Positions 8,344 to 17,495 of a stretch of DNA of 62,768 nt are shown here, piece after piece; the first letter of the stretch is position 1; every line of letters begins with the position of its first letter. The notes below the pieces were generated by a model, which did no database searches, was not told the DNA's origin, and worked only from the letters and a program-made list of their open reading frames with translations. The translations under genes were made by a program, and so were the position numbers. This stretch comes from Candidatus Zymogenus saltonus (GTDB lineage Bacteria; Desulfobacterota; Zymogenia; Zymogenales; Zymogenaceae): assembly GCA_016929395.1 (NCBI GenBank), contig JAFGIX010000065.1, positions 1 through 62,768 of the forward strand, written 5' to 3'.

Positions 8344-9672
8344 CTACTCCCCCCCAAAGTTCTTGATAATCTCGTCCCTGACCTTCCCCACGACTTTTAC
8401 AGCCGCCTTCTCAAGGATTTCAACGTCCTTCTTCTTGATTCTCAGCCGTGTGGGGATCTTCTCAAATTCCTCGATGAGTTCTTTGTCATCGATGACGTAA
8501 GGGGATATGTGAACAATCTTGACTTTTTTGAGCTCCTCGTTTTGCAGGGAGAGCATATAAGTGACGTAAGTCAGGTACATCGCTTGACCCGAGTATATCA
8601 GGTTAGTCCGAGAGGTCAGCTCCTTCGCCTTGATATTCTCGGAGACTATGGTGTCATTCTGATTGATCCTGCGGCGGGCGTCTATCACGATGATCATCGC
8701 CCCCCTGTAATCTTTTTCGTCCACGTTGATGCGGTTTTCGAGGAGCTGCAGCACGGTTTCAAGGCCGAGGGGATCGCAGACCCCGCCGTCGCTTATGTGG
8801 AAGTAAGCCCCGGGCTTTTTAAGGAGCTTTTTACGGTTCATCAGGGGAACCGGGCCTATTAACGGAGGCGCGCTGATGGAAGACGCAATAGCCCACGATA
8901 TCTTCATGTCGCGAATGGAGATGCCGAGGTCTTCCGCGTAGAGGGTTGAATATATCTTGTTCTCAAAGGGGACATTGCTATTTCCTATTGGTGTGGGTCT
9001 GAACCCTTTCAGATAGCCTTCGCTGCCGGCTGCGAAGTTGGAGCGGTGAAGCGTCGTGAAGAGGAACTTGTCGCCGCTGTTCATAACCGTCCCGTTGACG
9101 ATGAGAACGGGCGTGTCCCCCCTCTCCGTCCTCTTCTGGAGATATTCAAATGTAAGGCCTGACAAATAGTAGAGGTTAAAGTCATTCTTCAAAAAGAAGG
9201 CCTTTTCCATCGGGGAGGTCAGTATCCGAGACCAGAGCCTTGGCCTAAAGAAAACGCTCTTTTCGATGTTTCTGCTCATCTCACCTATGAATTCCTTGAA
9301 GAACTCATCGTAGTCCTCTTCGTCCTTGTTTTCGTGGAGGGGCTTTTTGAGGCAGTAGTACGCCGACGACAGGCTGCCGGAGGAGACACACGATATGTAG
9401 TCCACCTCGTCAAGGATGCTCCTGTCCTCATCAAGCTCCACCTGTTTGAAGAGCTCCCTCAAGACCGCGGCGCTCCACACGGCGCTCCTGCTCCCGCCGG
9501 TCGATACCGTCACGGCCAGAAAGTAATCGCCGTCGTCGTGTTTCCAGACCTCATTTTTTACAGGCTCCGGCTGCCTGTATACAAGCCTGGACGGCGCAAT
9601 ATGAGCGCACCCGGTCAGCAGCAAAATGGTAAGAGTCGATACGACAAGGCGAGAGAGAAATGTTTTTGGCAT
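8344..9672 (-). CDS. Patatin-like phospholipase lipoprotein (copy 2)
   Basis: A 442-residue paralogue of the gene at 6303-7721. The signal ends in a textbook lipobox (LTGC, Cys22). The oxyanion loop is STGGSRSA (57-64), the nucleophile Ser97 sits in CVSSGS, and the acid is in SDGGVCD (near residue 309). Both copies share DEVDYISCVS and the layout of the middle region (LFTTLHRS versus LFTTLRRS), so they arose by duplication. The Asp-rich insertion of copy 1 is missing here. GGGGTGGGAAA precedes the ATG. It has its own strong promoter at 9753-9780. Confidence 0.85.
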   Translation of the reverse strand: MPKTFLSRLVVSTLTILLLTGCAHIAPSRLVYRQPEPVKNEVWKHDDGDYFLAVTVSTGGSRSAVWSAAVLRELFKQVELDEDRSILDEVDYISCVSSGSLSSAYYCLKKPLHENKDEEDYDEFFKEFIGEMSRNIEKSVFFRPRLWSRILTSPMEKAFFLKNDFNLYYLSGLTFEYLQKRTERGDTPVLIVNGTVMNSGDKFLFTTLHRSNFAAGSEGYLKGFRPTPIGNSNVPFENKIYSTLYAEDLGISIRDMKISWAIASSISAPPLIGPVPLMNRKKLLKKPGAYFHISDGGVCDPLGLETVLQLLENRINVDEKDYRGAMIIVIDARRRINQNDTIVSENIKAKELTSRTNLIYSGQAMYLTYVTYMLSLQNEELKKVKIVHISPYVIDDKELIEEFEKIPTRLRIKKKDVEILEKAAVKVVGKVRDEIIKNFGGE

Positions 9673-9752
9673 TTTCCCACCCCTTTAATGGATTGATGGA
9701 GGATCGACCTAAAACATTTTCAATCGGTTGGAATTAATGGATTAGTGCACAT

Positions 9753-9780
9753 ATTATACACGCACGGTCAGCTATTTCAA
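9753..9780 (-). promoter_or_regulatory. Promoter of the second patatin gene
   Basis: On the minus strand, TTGAAA (9780-9775), a 16-bp spacer and TATAAT (9758-9753). The untranslated leader would be about 75 nt. Confidence 0.65.
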
Positions 9781-9895
9781 GGAAAAAATTTCGGGCTTAA
9801 TTTTCTAAAACCGGCGCTCCCGTCAAGAAATTAATTGCCTTTTTCCCCTCAACGATGGTATATAATAGGGTAAGTAAAGAATTCTGGAGGGAGAT

Positions 9896-11254
9896 ATGTG
9901 CGATACATTCGTAGCCACGGGAGCGGCCACCTTCGACGGCTCCGTCATCTTCGCCAAGAACAGCGACAGGGAGCCGAACGAGGCTCAGGCAGTCGAGTAT
10001 TACCCCGCCAAGGTCTACAAGAAGGGTGAGGACTTAAAGCTTACCTATATTACGATACCTCAGGCGGTGGAGACCCGGGGCGTCCTTCTCTCCCGCCCCT
10101 TTTGGATATGGGGAGCCGAGATGGGGGCAAACGACGCGGGGGTGGTCATCGGAAACGAATCGGTCTTCACCAAGCTCCCGATGAGAAAGGAGAAGATGCT
10201 TTTGGGGATGGACCTTTTGAGGCTCGGCCTGGAGCGGGCCGACACGGCCGAGGGCGCCCTCGATGTAATGGCGGAGCTCCTCGGGAGGTACGGCCAGGGG
10301 GGGCCCGCCGGGTACGAGGACAAAAAGCTCCTCTATCACAACTCCTTTATCATAGCGGACCCGAAGGAGGCGTGGGTGTTTGAGACGGCGGACTACGAGT
10401 GGGCGGCGGTAAAGGTTAAAGGCGTCCGCTCTATATCGAACCGGATAACCATAGGAAATGAGTTCGACAGGTCGTCTCCCGGCCTCGTCGAGACCGCCGT
10501 GAAAAAGGGGTGGTGCAAGTCGGGGGAGGATTTTGACTTCGACAGGTGTTATTCCGACTGGTTCTTCTCGACCTTTTCGATGGCAAGGCAGAGATGCGAG
10601 AGAACCCAGGAGATGATCGACGGCGGGGCCGGCAAGATCGCCCCCCCCACTATGATGAGTTATCTTCGCGACCACAACATCGACGATGAAAAATACAGGA
10701 CGCAGAAGCGCTTTTTCATGGACGAGATATGTATGCACGCCGCAAACGGCCTCCCGAGGGCAAGCCAGACCACCGGGTCCCTGGTGTCCCACCTTACGGG
10801 CAAGATAAACACCCACTGGATAACGGGAACCGCCGCCCCCTGTACCTCGGTCTTCAAGCCGTTCTACTTCGAGGCGGGAAAGCTCCCGGACGTCGGCCCA
10901 GAGCCGACCGGCAGGTTCGATAAATCAACCCTCTGGTGGCGCCACGAAAGGCTCCACAGGGAGGTAATCAAGGACTACCCGAAAAGGATGAAAGCCTACC
11001 GGGACGAGAGGGACAGGCTCGAGGCGGAATTCCTGAAGGAGAGCGAAGAGCTCCTCAAGGGCGCCTCGAAGGGAAAAGGGGAAGAGTTTTCTAAGAAGCT
11101 CTACGCCTTCTCGGAGAACTGCTTCAAAAGGGCGGGGGAGGCGGAGGACAAGTGGATTGAAACCGTGAGGTCGATGCCGATAGAGAAAAAAGCAAATTTT
11201 GTCTATTCCAGCTACTGGAAAAAGCAGTCGAAGAAGGCGGGGATACAGGCCTGA
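9896..11254 (+). CDS. Peptidase family C69 dipeptidase (secernin-like)
   Basis: A 452-residue Ntn-hydrolase. It begins MCDTF, and Cys2 would become the N-terminal nucleophile after Met removal, as in dipeptidase A and secernins. GSVIFAKNSDREPNEAQ (near 15-31) is the family signature around the catalytic Asn/Arg/Asp. GPAGYEDKKLLYHNSFIIADPKEAWVFET is also conserved in position. The C-terminal 100 residues are helical and charged. It probably degrades dipeptides in the cytosol since no signal peptide is present. TGGAGGGAG precedes the ATG and a TATAAT lies at 9861-9866. Confidence 0.9.
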   Translation: MCDTFVATGAATFDGSVIFAKNSDREPNEAQAVEYYPAKVYKKGEDLKLTYITIPQAVETRGVLLSRPFWIWGAEMGANDAGVVIGNESVFTKLPMRKEKMLLGMDLLRLGLERADTAEGALDVMAELLGRYGQGGPAGYEDKKLLYHNSFIIADPKEAWVFETADYEWAAVKVKGVRSISNRITIGNEFDRSSPGLVETAVKKGWCKSGEDFDFDRCYSDWFFSTFSMARQRCERTQEMIDGGAGKIAPPTMMSYLRDHNIDDEKYRTQKRFFMDEICMHAANGLPRASQTTGSLVSHLTGKINTHWITGTAAPCTSVFKPFYFEAGKLPDVGPEPTGRFDKSTLWWRHERLHREVIKDYPKRMKAYRDERDRLEAEFLKESEELLKGASKGKGEEFSKKLYAFSENCFKRAGEAEDKWIETVRSMPIEKKANFVYSSYWKKQSKKAGIQA

Positions 11255-11332
11255 TATTTTCGTGTCGGGAGGATTGGTTTTATCGAGATGGGGGCCATTT
11301 TTTAGATGAGCAAAAACGGGAGGCAATGAACC

Positions 11333-11602
11333 ATGAAGCTGAACGTTAGGGCCTTTGCGCTTATGTGCGCGATTGTCTGGGCGGCCGCCGTTCTCCTCTA
11401 CACCTGGTGGATCATAATTTTGGAGGGGGCCACTGGGGAGATCACTATGATCGGCCGTATCTACATCGGATACAAGATCAGCGTCACCGGGAGTCTTATA
11501 GGGGCGGCCTGGGGATTCTTCGACGGCCTGATCGGGGGATTCATCATCGCCTGGCTCTACAATTTGCTCACAGACAAAATGCCGACCGTGAAAAAGGGTT
11601 GA
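11333..11602 (+). CDS. Small two-helix membrane protein of the bacterial 'holin-like' family
   Basis: An 89-residue protein with two hydrophobic segments (about 8-29 and 52-78) separated by a short polar loop (GATGEITMIGRIYIGYKIS). It resembles a family usually annotated as bacteriophage holin, though it is chromosomal in many bacteria and lysis function is unproven. No endolysin or phage gene lies nearby, so a phage role is doubtful. It starts 78 bp after the dipeptidase. GGGAGGCA precedes the ATG. Confidence 0.6.
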   Translation: MKLNVRAFALMCAIVWAAAVLLYTWWIIILEGATGEITMIGRIYIGYKISVTGSLIGAAWGFFDGLIGGFIIAWLYNLLTDKMPTVKKG

Positions 11603-11963
11603 TGCCGGCGGATTTGTATCCCGGGCTTGCCGCCTAAATGAAGTTTCTGTTCATTGAGAAAAGGGTGCCCTGCAAATTATCTTAACGCCGGATCAACAAG
11701 GCGAATCGGTCGAGATTGTTTCCGGCCCTGGAAAATATGGGTGCCGCTTATATAGCAAGCACCCGAATATTTATTGGTTCTATTTTTTACTATCAAAGGA
11801 GAGGGGACGGTCAATAATAAGACGGAAGAAAACCTGACCGTGCCGATGCCTCACGATCCAACAAAATATCGCCAGCAGAATATCAATATCTCCGCAGCCC
11901 CAGCCAAAAATTCAATCTCAAATATTGAGCTCCAGCTCAGCGCAATCGGCCGGCCGATCCTCT
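11603..11963. other. Intergenic region with one hairpin
   Basis: A 361-bp convergent gap. The only clear structure is a hairpin with arms GGGTGC (11739-11744) and GCACCC (11759-11764), with a further GCT/AGC pairing inside. It lacks a convincing T-run on either strand, so a terminator role is uncertain. No gene was seen. Confidence 0.4.
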
Positions 11964-12419
11964 TTATCTCGGGTACTCGTCCGTTATGTAATCCCTCAGA
12001 TACTTGGTCTCCTCCTCGAGGCCCGACCTGATAAAGTTTACGATGTCCTTCATCGAGATCACCCCGACGACCTCCTTTTTCGATACTATGGGAAGATGAC
12101 GGATTCTGTTCTCAATCATGACGTTGCTCGCCTTGTCCAGGGTGTCATCGGGAGAGGCGCAGATCAGGTCTTTGCTCATGATCTCCTTGACCTTATAGGT
12201 GCAGAGGTCTTCGGAGCAGGTGCCGAGATGCGTCAGGAGGTCCCTCTCGGTAATAATCCCTGTGTAGCTGCCCGAATCGTCCTTCACCAGAAGCGATCCC
12301 ACCTTTTCAACGTTCATCACGGCCACGGCCTCGCCCACGTCCACGTTCTCGTTGATCGAGAGGATCGAGGCACCCTTTTCCTTGAGGAGATCGGAAATTG
12401 TCTTCTTTTTCATAGACAT
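11964..12419 (-). CDS. CBS-domain pair protein
   Basis: A 151-residue protein made almost only of two CBS domains (about 10-70 and 80-140). The repeated I-x-E-R-D-L-L and I-S-M-K-D-I ends are visible. Such Bateman modules bind adenine nucleotides or SAM and act as sensors, but no partner domain is fused here. AAGGAG lies before the ATG at 12419, which is one codon ahead of a second ATG. A sigma70-like promoter precedes it (12461-12488). Confidence 0.85.
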   Translation of the reverse strand: MSMKKKTISDLLKEKGASILSINENVDVGEAVAVMNVEKVGSLLVKDDSGSYTGIITERDLLTHLGTCSEDLCTYKVKEIMSKDLICASPDDTLDKASNVMIENRIRHLPIVSKKEVVGVISMKDIVNFIRSGLEEETKYLRDYITDEYPR

Positions 12420-12460
12420 ACTCCTTCGATAGATAATTTAATTTCAAATGAATTTAGTAT

Positions 12461-12488
12461 AACATAGTGTTTATATTCAAATTGTCAA
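12461..12488 (-). promoter_or_regulatory. Promoter of the CBS-domain gene
   Basis: Minus strand TTGACA (12488-12483), a 16-bp spacer and TATGTT (12466-12461). Confidence 0.55.
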
Positions 12489-12529
12489 GGAGGATAAAAA
12501 ACTTTACATTACATATTTTATAGTATTTT

Positions 12530-12554
12530 AAAAAGCGGAGCAAATTCAATCCGC
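12530..12554 (-). terminator. Rho-independent terminator of the radical SAM gene
   Basis: Minus strand GCGGA, a 10-nt loop, TCCGC and then TTTTT, 16 bp after the stop of the gene at 12570-13793. Confidence 0.8.
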
Positions 12555-12569
12555 GATGACTGCCTTCTG

Positions 12570-13793
12570 TTACCTTCCGCAGCACTTCTTGTATTTCCTG
12601 CCGCTCCTGCAGGGGCACGGGTCGTTTCTCTTTACGTTTTGAAACGTTAGCCCCGACGGATCGATCTCTCCGCTCCTCACCAAGGCTACCCTCCGCCTTA
12701 CCTCCTCGATGTGCGGCTCGATGTGGTTAAGGAGCATCTTCCTCGCCGCGCAGAAGGTCGAGATGTTGTCGTATCCGGATGTGACGGACAAGCCATCCCA
12801 CCGGAACTTGGTGCAGTCGCCCCGGCAGAAGGCGAGATGGGGACAGGTTTTACACTTTACGTTCAGCTCCGCCTTCATCTCTCCAAACCTGAACCTCAGG
12901 GGGCTTGCCAGTAGCTCCTCCACCCGGTCTTCAACGATGTTTCCGAGCCTCCACTCCGGGTATACGAAGAAGTCGCAGGGGTAGGTGTCGCCGTTGTGCT
13001 CCACGAGGAAGTACGAGCCGCACCTCTCCAGCCACCCGCAGGAGGTCTTTCTTCCGTCGAGGAGGTAGATGAAGATGTCCTCGAAGATCCTGATCGATAC
13101 CTTGAAGAATCCCTCCTCCATCCAGAGATCGAAGAGGCGGGTGTGAAACTCCCCAAGCTGCTCCCCCGTTATGGAGTACGGTAGGGGCCTTCCCCCCTCG
13201 TCGTATTCCAAACAGGGGATGAACTGGAGGTGTGTAAAGTCGTTGTCGAGAAGAAACCTGTATATCTCCTCCGGCTTTCCCGCGTTTATGTCGGTCAACA
13301 GGACGAGGATGTTGAACGGGACGCCCCTCTCCCTCAGAAGGTTTGCGGCCTTCATTACCCTCCCGTACGTCCCCTTGCCGGCGTTGTCCTTTCTGTAACG
13401 GTCGTGGATATCCCTGGGGCCGTCAAGCGACAAACCCACGAGGAAGTTCCTCTGCTTCAAGAAATCGGCCCACGAATCGTCGATAACGACCCCGTTTGTC
13501 TGCAGCGAGTTCTCGACGACCTGCCCCGGCGACCTATATTTGTCCTGAAGACGGCAGACCTCCCTGTAGAAGTCGAGTCCCATAAGAGTCGGCTCGCCCC
13601 CCTGCCAAGTGAAGGAGTTGTGGCGTGCCCCCATCTCGAGGGTCTTTCTGATGATCGCCTCGGCCGTCTCGACCGTCATCATCTTGCCCACAGGGTAGAC
13701 GTCGGCCACACGCTTGTAGAAGCAGTAATCGCAGCTCAGGTTGCAGAGGTGGGAGGAGGGCTTTAGGAGGAGATATAGGCTCGGGATTATCAT
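12570..13793 (-). CDS. Radical SAM protein, anaerobic sulfatase maturase-like, with SEC-C tail
   Basis: A 407-residue radical SAM enzyme. The [4Fe-4S]-SAM motif is C17-x3-C21-x2-C24 (CNLSCDYC). The C-terminal half holds the SPASM-type cysteines (CGWLERCG, YPCDFF, CKTCPHLAFCRGDC, FCAARK) that bind two auxiliary clusters. Relatives convert a sulfatase Cys or Ser into formylglycine. The last 18 residues (NDPCPCRSGRKYKKCCGR) are a SEC-C zinc motif, a tail seen in some anaerobic maturases. No sulfatase gene is in the window, so the substrate is unproven. Confidence 0.85.
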   Translation of the reverse strand: MIIPSLYLLLKPSSHLCNLSCDYCFYKRVADVYPVGKMMTVETAEAIIRKTLEMGARHNSFTWQGGEPTLMGLDFYREVCRLQDKYRSPGQVVENSLQTNGVVIDDSWADFLKQRNFLVGLSLDGPRDIHDRYRKDNAGKGTYGRVMKAANLLRERGVPFNILVLLTDINAGKPEEIYRFLLDNDFTHLQFIPCLEYDEGGRPLPYSITGEQLGEFHTRLFDLWMEEGFFKVSIRIFEDIFIYLLDGRKTSCGWLERCGSYFLVEHNGDTYPCDFFVYPEWRLGNIVEDRVEELLASPLRFRFGEMKAELNVKCKTCPHLAFCRGDCTKFRWDGLSVTSGYDNISTFCAARKMLLNHIEPHIEEVRRRVALVRSGEIDPSGLTFQNVKRNDPCPCRSGRKYKKCCGR

Positions 13794-13950
13794 CTTTGTC
13801 CTTTCATCGCGGATAGGAAAATGATTTTCACCGCTTTAGATCTACCAAGGATATTCTACCCTTTTGGAAACGCTCATGCAAACGATTTTGTGCCGACAGA
13901 GAGATTGCAGAATTCAATATTCCGGCCTTGCTTAATTCACCTTTTTTCTC

Positions 13951-13978
13951 TTGAAAAATGATGCGGTTTACGTATAAT
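13951..13978 (+). promoter_or_regulatory. Promoter of the gene at 14024
   Basis: TTGAAA (13951-13956), a 16-bp spacer and a perfect TATAAT (13973-13978). Confidence 0.6.
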
Positions 13979-14023
13979 TTTCGTTAAATATTCGACAAAA
14001 TACCATTTACAGAAGACTAAAAA

Positions 14024-14584
14024 ATGAAATCACTCAAAAACCTGATCGCTATTGCGACGCCGACGAGTATTTTTGTCATTAGCGCCGTTATTATCAAGAC
14101 GTCCGACCTGTCTCACCTCCATCCCAATATCCAATTCATGGCCCCCCTCTCGATAATGGTCACGATCATGGTTATGGGAATCGGGAGCGGAAGCCTCTCC
14201 AACAGGTATAAAATCCCCTCGATCCCCTACGGCTTTTTCCTGCTGTACCAGCTCTTCTACATGACCGACACCGACATCCCGTTCAGGGTAGAGATACTCG
14301 ACGACTTCTTTGAGTTCGACGTCATCAACTCCGGCGCGCTTACGTGCATCATCAACTTCGTAAGCCTCTGCCACATATGCTGGGACAGGATGAAAACTTG
14401 GGAGATGAGAAGGACATATATGACCGTGATGATAATCCTTGGATTTCTCGCCGTCTTCTATCTGCCGTTTGAGATTCCGGACATGAATTTCTATATATTA
14501 TTGATCTCGCTCATCGGTTATTTTTTGGGTCTGATCGCCCCTAAGATGACGATCTTCCCGGCAGGAAGTCCGGTCAAGGACTAG
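14024..14584 (+). CDS. Membrane protein of unknown function
   Basis: A 186-residue protein with about five hydrophobic segments (roughly 7-24, 39-60, 67-82, 104-122, 134-175). No family was recognised. The loop near 83-100 is acidic (VEILDDFFEFDV). A good promoter lies upstream, but the Shine-Dalgarno is weak (AGAAG). It stands alone between the radical SAM gene and the UroD-type gene, which runs towards it. Confidence 0.55.
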   Translation: MKSLKNLIAIATPTSIFVISAVIIKTSDLSHLHPNIQFMAPLSIMVTIMVMGIGSGSLSNRYKIPSIPYGFFLLYQLFYMTDTDIPFRVEILDDFFEFDVINSGALTCIINFVSLCHICWDRMKTWEMRRTYMTVMIILGFLAVFYLPFEIPDMNFYILLISLIGYFLGLIAPKMTIFPAGSPVKD

Positions 14585-14695
14585 CCTAAAAAGGAGGCAT
14601 GACCAAAGAACGGCCCCGCCGATTCAAGATAAAAAAGACCATCTTGACAAACCGACTTCGACACTGGATTAATGGGTAAAAGCTATATCTAATCA

Positions 14696-15859
14696 CTACA
14701 TCGATATCGGGTATTTGCCGTACTTGTGGACGGCCTCTATCATGACCCTGACCTTCTCTATGTCCATGTCCGGGTGGTCGTGGGCGGGACCGAGTAGATA
14801 CCTCCCCCCCGGTGCGCACATCTTGATGAGGTGCCTTACCTCCTCCTCCACCTCCTGGGGTTTTGAGCGCTCCGTCAAGGTATAGTCGATTCCCACCCCG
14901 CCGACGATCGTGAAGACGTCGCCGTGCTTCTTTTTCTCCTCGAAAATATCCACGTTGGAGGTGTTTTCGTAGGCGTGGCCGCCGTCAAAGCCCCACTTGA
15001 TGAAATAATCGAAGAGCTTGGTGTTGTCGCCACAGGAGTGGATCATGACCCTCCCGCCCCGGTCGTGAACAGTCTTTGTGTACCTTGTGTAAAAATCTCC
15101 GAAGAGCTCGTCCATCAGCTTCGGATTCAACATGGGGCCGGTCTTGTACGCCATGTCGTCCCCCTTCAAAAGAACCTTGACGCCGGCGTCCATGACCGCC
15201 ATCTGTGTCTTCATGGTATATTCTTCGTTGTACTTTATGAGCTTCTGAATATACTCCCTGTTCTTTTTGAGGAGGATGGGCAGGGCCTGAAATCCCACCA
15301 TCTGAAGTATTATCTCGAAATTTCCGCTGGACACCTCCCCTATGATACATATCTTGTCCCCGTACTTCGCCATCGCCTTCTTGAAAAACTTGTAGGCCAT
15401 GTGGGCAAGCTCGTCTATATCCTGATGATACTCCCACGCATCGTACTCTTCCGGGGTGGAGATAGCCGGCCCCCTGTACATGAAATACATGTTGCCGTGG
15501 CCGTCATCGATCCAGTCCATGAAGCATCCGGTGGTCTTGGCCAGCGTATTTGAATCCCACAGCATAATGGTTCCCTCAAAGACCGCCCAGGTGCAGTCGA
15601 ATCCGAGCTCCACCGCCGCCTCGATCCTCTTCATCAGCCCGCTGCCCAAAAAGGGGTCAACGAGCAGTTTCTTGAGCTTTCTTCCCCACCTGTCTATGAT
15701 AAATGTGGAGACCGGATTTTTGAAAATAAGCTTCGGTGGTATAAGTGGTTTCCCGAGGACCTGCTGCACAGGCCAGTCGTCGAGGCTTGCCGAAAACGTA
15801 GGAACCCTGTCGATCTTCTTGCCGTCGATAGCGGCTACTATTCTTTCAGTAAAATCCAT
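14696..15859 (-). CDS. Uroporphyrinogen decarboxylase-family methyltransferase (copy 1)
   Basis: A 387-residue protein of the UroD superfamily, closer to the methylcobamide methyltransferases (MtaA/CmuA type) than to true HemE. The N-terminus is ERIVAAIDGKKIDRVP. A zinc-ligand-like IHSCGDN lies near 287-293, and FDGGHAYENTSNVDI follows. The C-terminal PAHDHPDMD supplies the rest of the pocket. Relatives move methyl groups from corrinoid proteins to thiols in anaerobes. No corrinoid protein is adjacent, so the acceptor is unknown. It is paralogous to the gene at 15996-17165. Confidence 0.8.
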   Translation of the reverse strand: MDFTERIVAAIDGKKIDRVPTFSASLDDWPVQQVLGKPLIPPKLIFKNPVSTFIIDRWGRKLKKLLVDPFLGSGLMKRIEAAVELGFDCTWAVFEGTIMLWDSNTLAKTTGCFMDWIDDGHGNMYFMYRGPAISTPEEYDAWEYHQDIDELAHMAYKFFKKAMAKYGDKICIIGEVSSGNFEIILQMVGFQALPILLKKNREYIQKLIKYNEEYTMKTQMAVMDAGVKVLLKGDDMAYKTGPMLNPKLMDELFGDFYTRYTKTVHDRGGRVMIHSCGDNTKLFDYFIKWGFDGGHAYENTSNVDIFEEKKKHGDVFTIVGGVGIDYTLTERSKPQEVEEEVRHLIKMCAPGGRYLLGPAHDHPDMDIEKVRVMIEAVHKYGKYPISM

Positions 15860-15948
15860 TTTTCACCCCTTCATGTTACCGGTCTTTATGATATTATTTC
15901 GAACGTGACTTGCATTACAGGGATTAGAATAACCAAAGAGGCCCTTTT

Positions 15949-15969
15949 CAGGAATATCCTTCATTCCTG
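15949..15969. repeat. Hairpin between the two UroD-type genes
   Basis: A perfect 7-bp inverted repeat, CAGGAAT and ATTCCTG, with a 7-nt loop. It has no T-run, so it may be an RNA-processing or regulatory element and not a terminator. Confidence 0.45.
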
Positions 15970-15995
15970 ATCCAGTCCCAAGCGACCGCGCTCTC

Positions 15996-17165
15996 TCACC
16001 CCATTTTAGCTACGGGGTATTTCCCGTATCTATGGGCGGCTTTAATCATGAGCCTTACCTTCTCCATATCCATGTCCGGGTGGTCGTGGATCGGGCCGAT
16101 CAGAAACCTCCCGCCGGGGCCGCAACGCTCGATCAGCTCGATAACCTTCTCCTCCACCTCCTCCGGCCTTGACCTGGTCGTCAGGAGGTAGTCCACCCCC
16201 ACCCCGCCGACGATCGTAAAGACGCCGCCGTGTTTCTTCTTCTCCTCGAAAATATCCACGTTGGAGGTGTTCTCGTAGGCGTGGCCGCCGTCGAAGCCCC
16301 AATCGATGAAGTAGTCGAACATCTGGGTGTTGTCCCCGCAGGAGTGGAGGAGGACCTTCCCTCCCCGGTCGTGAACCGCCTTGGTGATTCGCCTGTAGGA
16401 GTCTCCGAAGAGGTCGTTGCAGATCTTCGGGTTCATCATGGGGCCGGTCTTGAAGGCGAAGTCGTCGCCGTCGAAGATGACCCTGATTCCGGCGTCCATC
16501 ATCGCCATGTTGGTCTTCATGACGATCTCCTCCAGGAGTCGAATGAACCGCTTTATCAACTCGGGCTCTCTCCTTATGAAGAGGGCCATCCTCTCGAAGC
16601 CGACCGACCAGAGGATCGACTCGTGGATTCCGAAGGAGGATTGGCCCAGAAGACATATCCTGTCGCCGAATCTCGACCGGGCCTTCTTGAAAAATTTGTA
16701 CGTCTGATGCGAAAGGTCGTCGATGTCCGGGAAGTAGGGCCACTCGTCGAAGGCCCTGGGGGAGTCTATGGCGGGCCCCCGGTACATGTAGTAGGAGTTT
16801 CCGTGGCCGTCGTCCAAAATGTCGTAAAACGACCCGGTAACCCGTGCCATCGTCTTTGCGTCCCATATCATGAACATCCTCTCGAAGAGTCCCACCACCG
16901 AGTCGAACCCGAGGCTGACTGCCGCCTCGATGCTCTTCATCATCAGGTGGTCGAGGACTGGGTACAGGACTATGCCCCCGAACCTCCTGCCGAGGGTGTT
17001 GAGAAAAAATCCCGCAACCGGATTCTGGAGCATGAAGCTCCTGGCCAGAAGCGACCTCCCAAGGACCTGCTCCACAGGGTAGCTGTCCAGGTAGTACGAA
17101 AACGTCGGGACCCTGTCGGTCTCTTTCCCCTCGATTGCGGCTACAATCCTCTCTGTCGGATCCAT
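15996..17165 (-). CDS. Uroporphyrinogen decarboxylase-family methyltransferase (copy 2)
   Basis: A 389-residue paralogue of the adjacent gene. The frame opens at 17207, but the ATG at 17165 has AGGTGA upstream and gives MDPTERIVAAIEG, which aligns with the start of copy 1. LHSCGDN (metal site), FDGGHAYENTSNVDI and GPIHDHPDMDMEKVRLM match copy 1 closely, while the N-terminal third diverges. A corrinoid-linked methyltransferase role is inferred as for copy 1. The two genes point the same way 136 bp apart, so they are probably co-expressed. Confidence 0.8.
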   Translation of the reverse strand: MDPTERIVAAIEGKETDRVPTFSYYLDSYPVEQVLGRSLLARSFMLQNPVAGFFLNTLGRRFGGIVLYPVLDHLMMKSIEAAVSLGFDSVVGLFERMFMIWDAKTMARVTGSFYDILDDGHGNSYYMYRGPAIDSPRAFDEWPYFPDIDDLSHQTYKFFKKARSRFGDRICLLGQSSFGIHESILWSVGFERMALFIRREPELIKRFIRLLEEIVMKTNMAMMDAGIRVIFDGDDFAFKTGPMMNPKICNDLFGDSYRRITKAVHDRGGKVLLHSCGDNTQMFDYFIDWGFDGGHAYENTSNVDIFEEKKKHGGVFTIVGGVGVDYLLTTRSRPEEVEEKVIELIERCGPGGRFLIGPIHDHPDMDMEKVRLMIKAAHRYGKYPVAKMG

Positions 17166-17239
17166 TACATCACCTGTTAAAGCGTTGACTGTAGAAATCG
17201 CTGACAATTTCTAAATAGCCGGGTAAGTCAAAATCCCAC

Positions 17240-17495
17240 AGCCCTAAAAAAATGGGGGATAGCTATTTAGACAGCCCTCCCCCGCACCTTTCGATCTATC
17301 CCCGCCAAGCGCCCCCGGATTTAAGGCAATCCCTCGAATCGGGACCGCCCCCCCCAACCGCCCCCTTACAACCTCACCCCTAAAAAAATGACCCGCCCCT
17401 CCCTAAAATTGGAGCCATCCCCCTACTAAGTTAAACCAACCCCACCAAAAATATAACCGACTCCACCCTTCCCAAAGCTGATACTGACCAACCCC
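17240..17495 (-). repeat. G-rich degenerate array (sense strand) after the ECF S gene
   Basis: On the minus strand, runs of three to eight G recur about every 15-25 bp between AT-rich links (GGGGTTGG, GGGGCGGG, GGGGTGAGG). It begins right at the stop of the gene at 17496. It resembles the arrays at 24612-24880 and at the window end. The 330-bp gap holds nothing else recognisable. Confidence 0.6.

Noticed and set aside
7867-8862. 331-residue frame reading from the repeats into the patatin gene
   Set aside because: The first third only translates the palindromic repeats and the rest is antisense to the lipase.
11333-11602. Prophage remnant suggested by the holin-like gene
   Set aside because: No endolysin, capsid, integrase or attachment site nearby; the family is also widespread outside phages.
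16230-17180. 316-residue open frame on the plus strand
   Set aside because: Antisense to the second UroD-type gene; an effect of high GC content.
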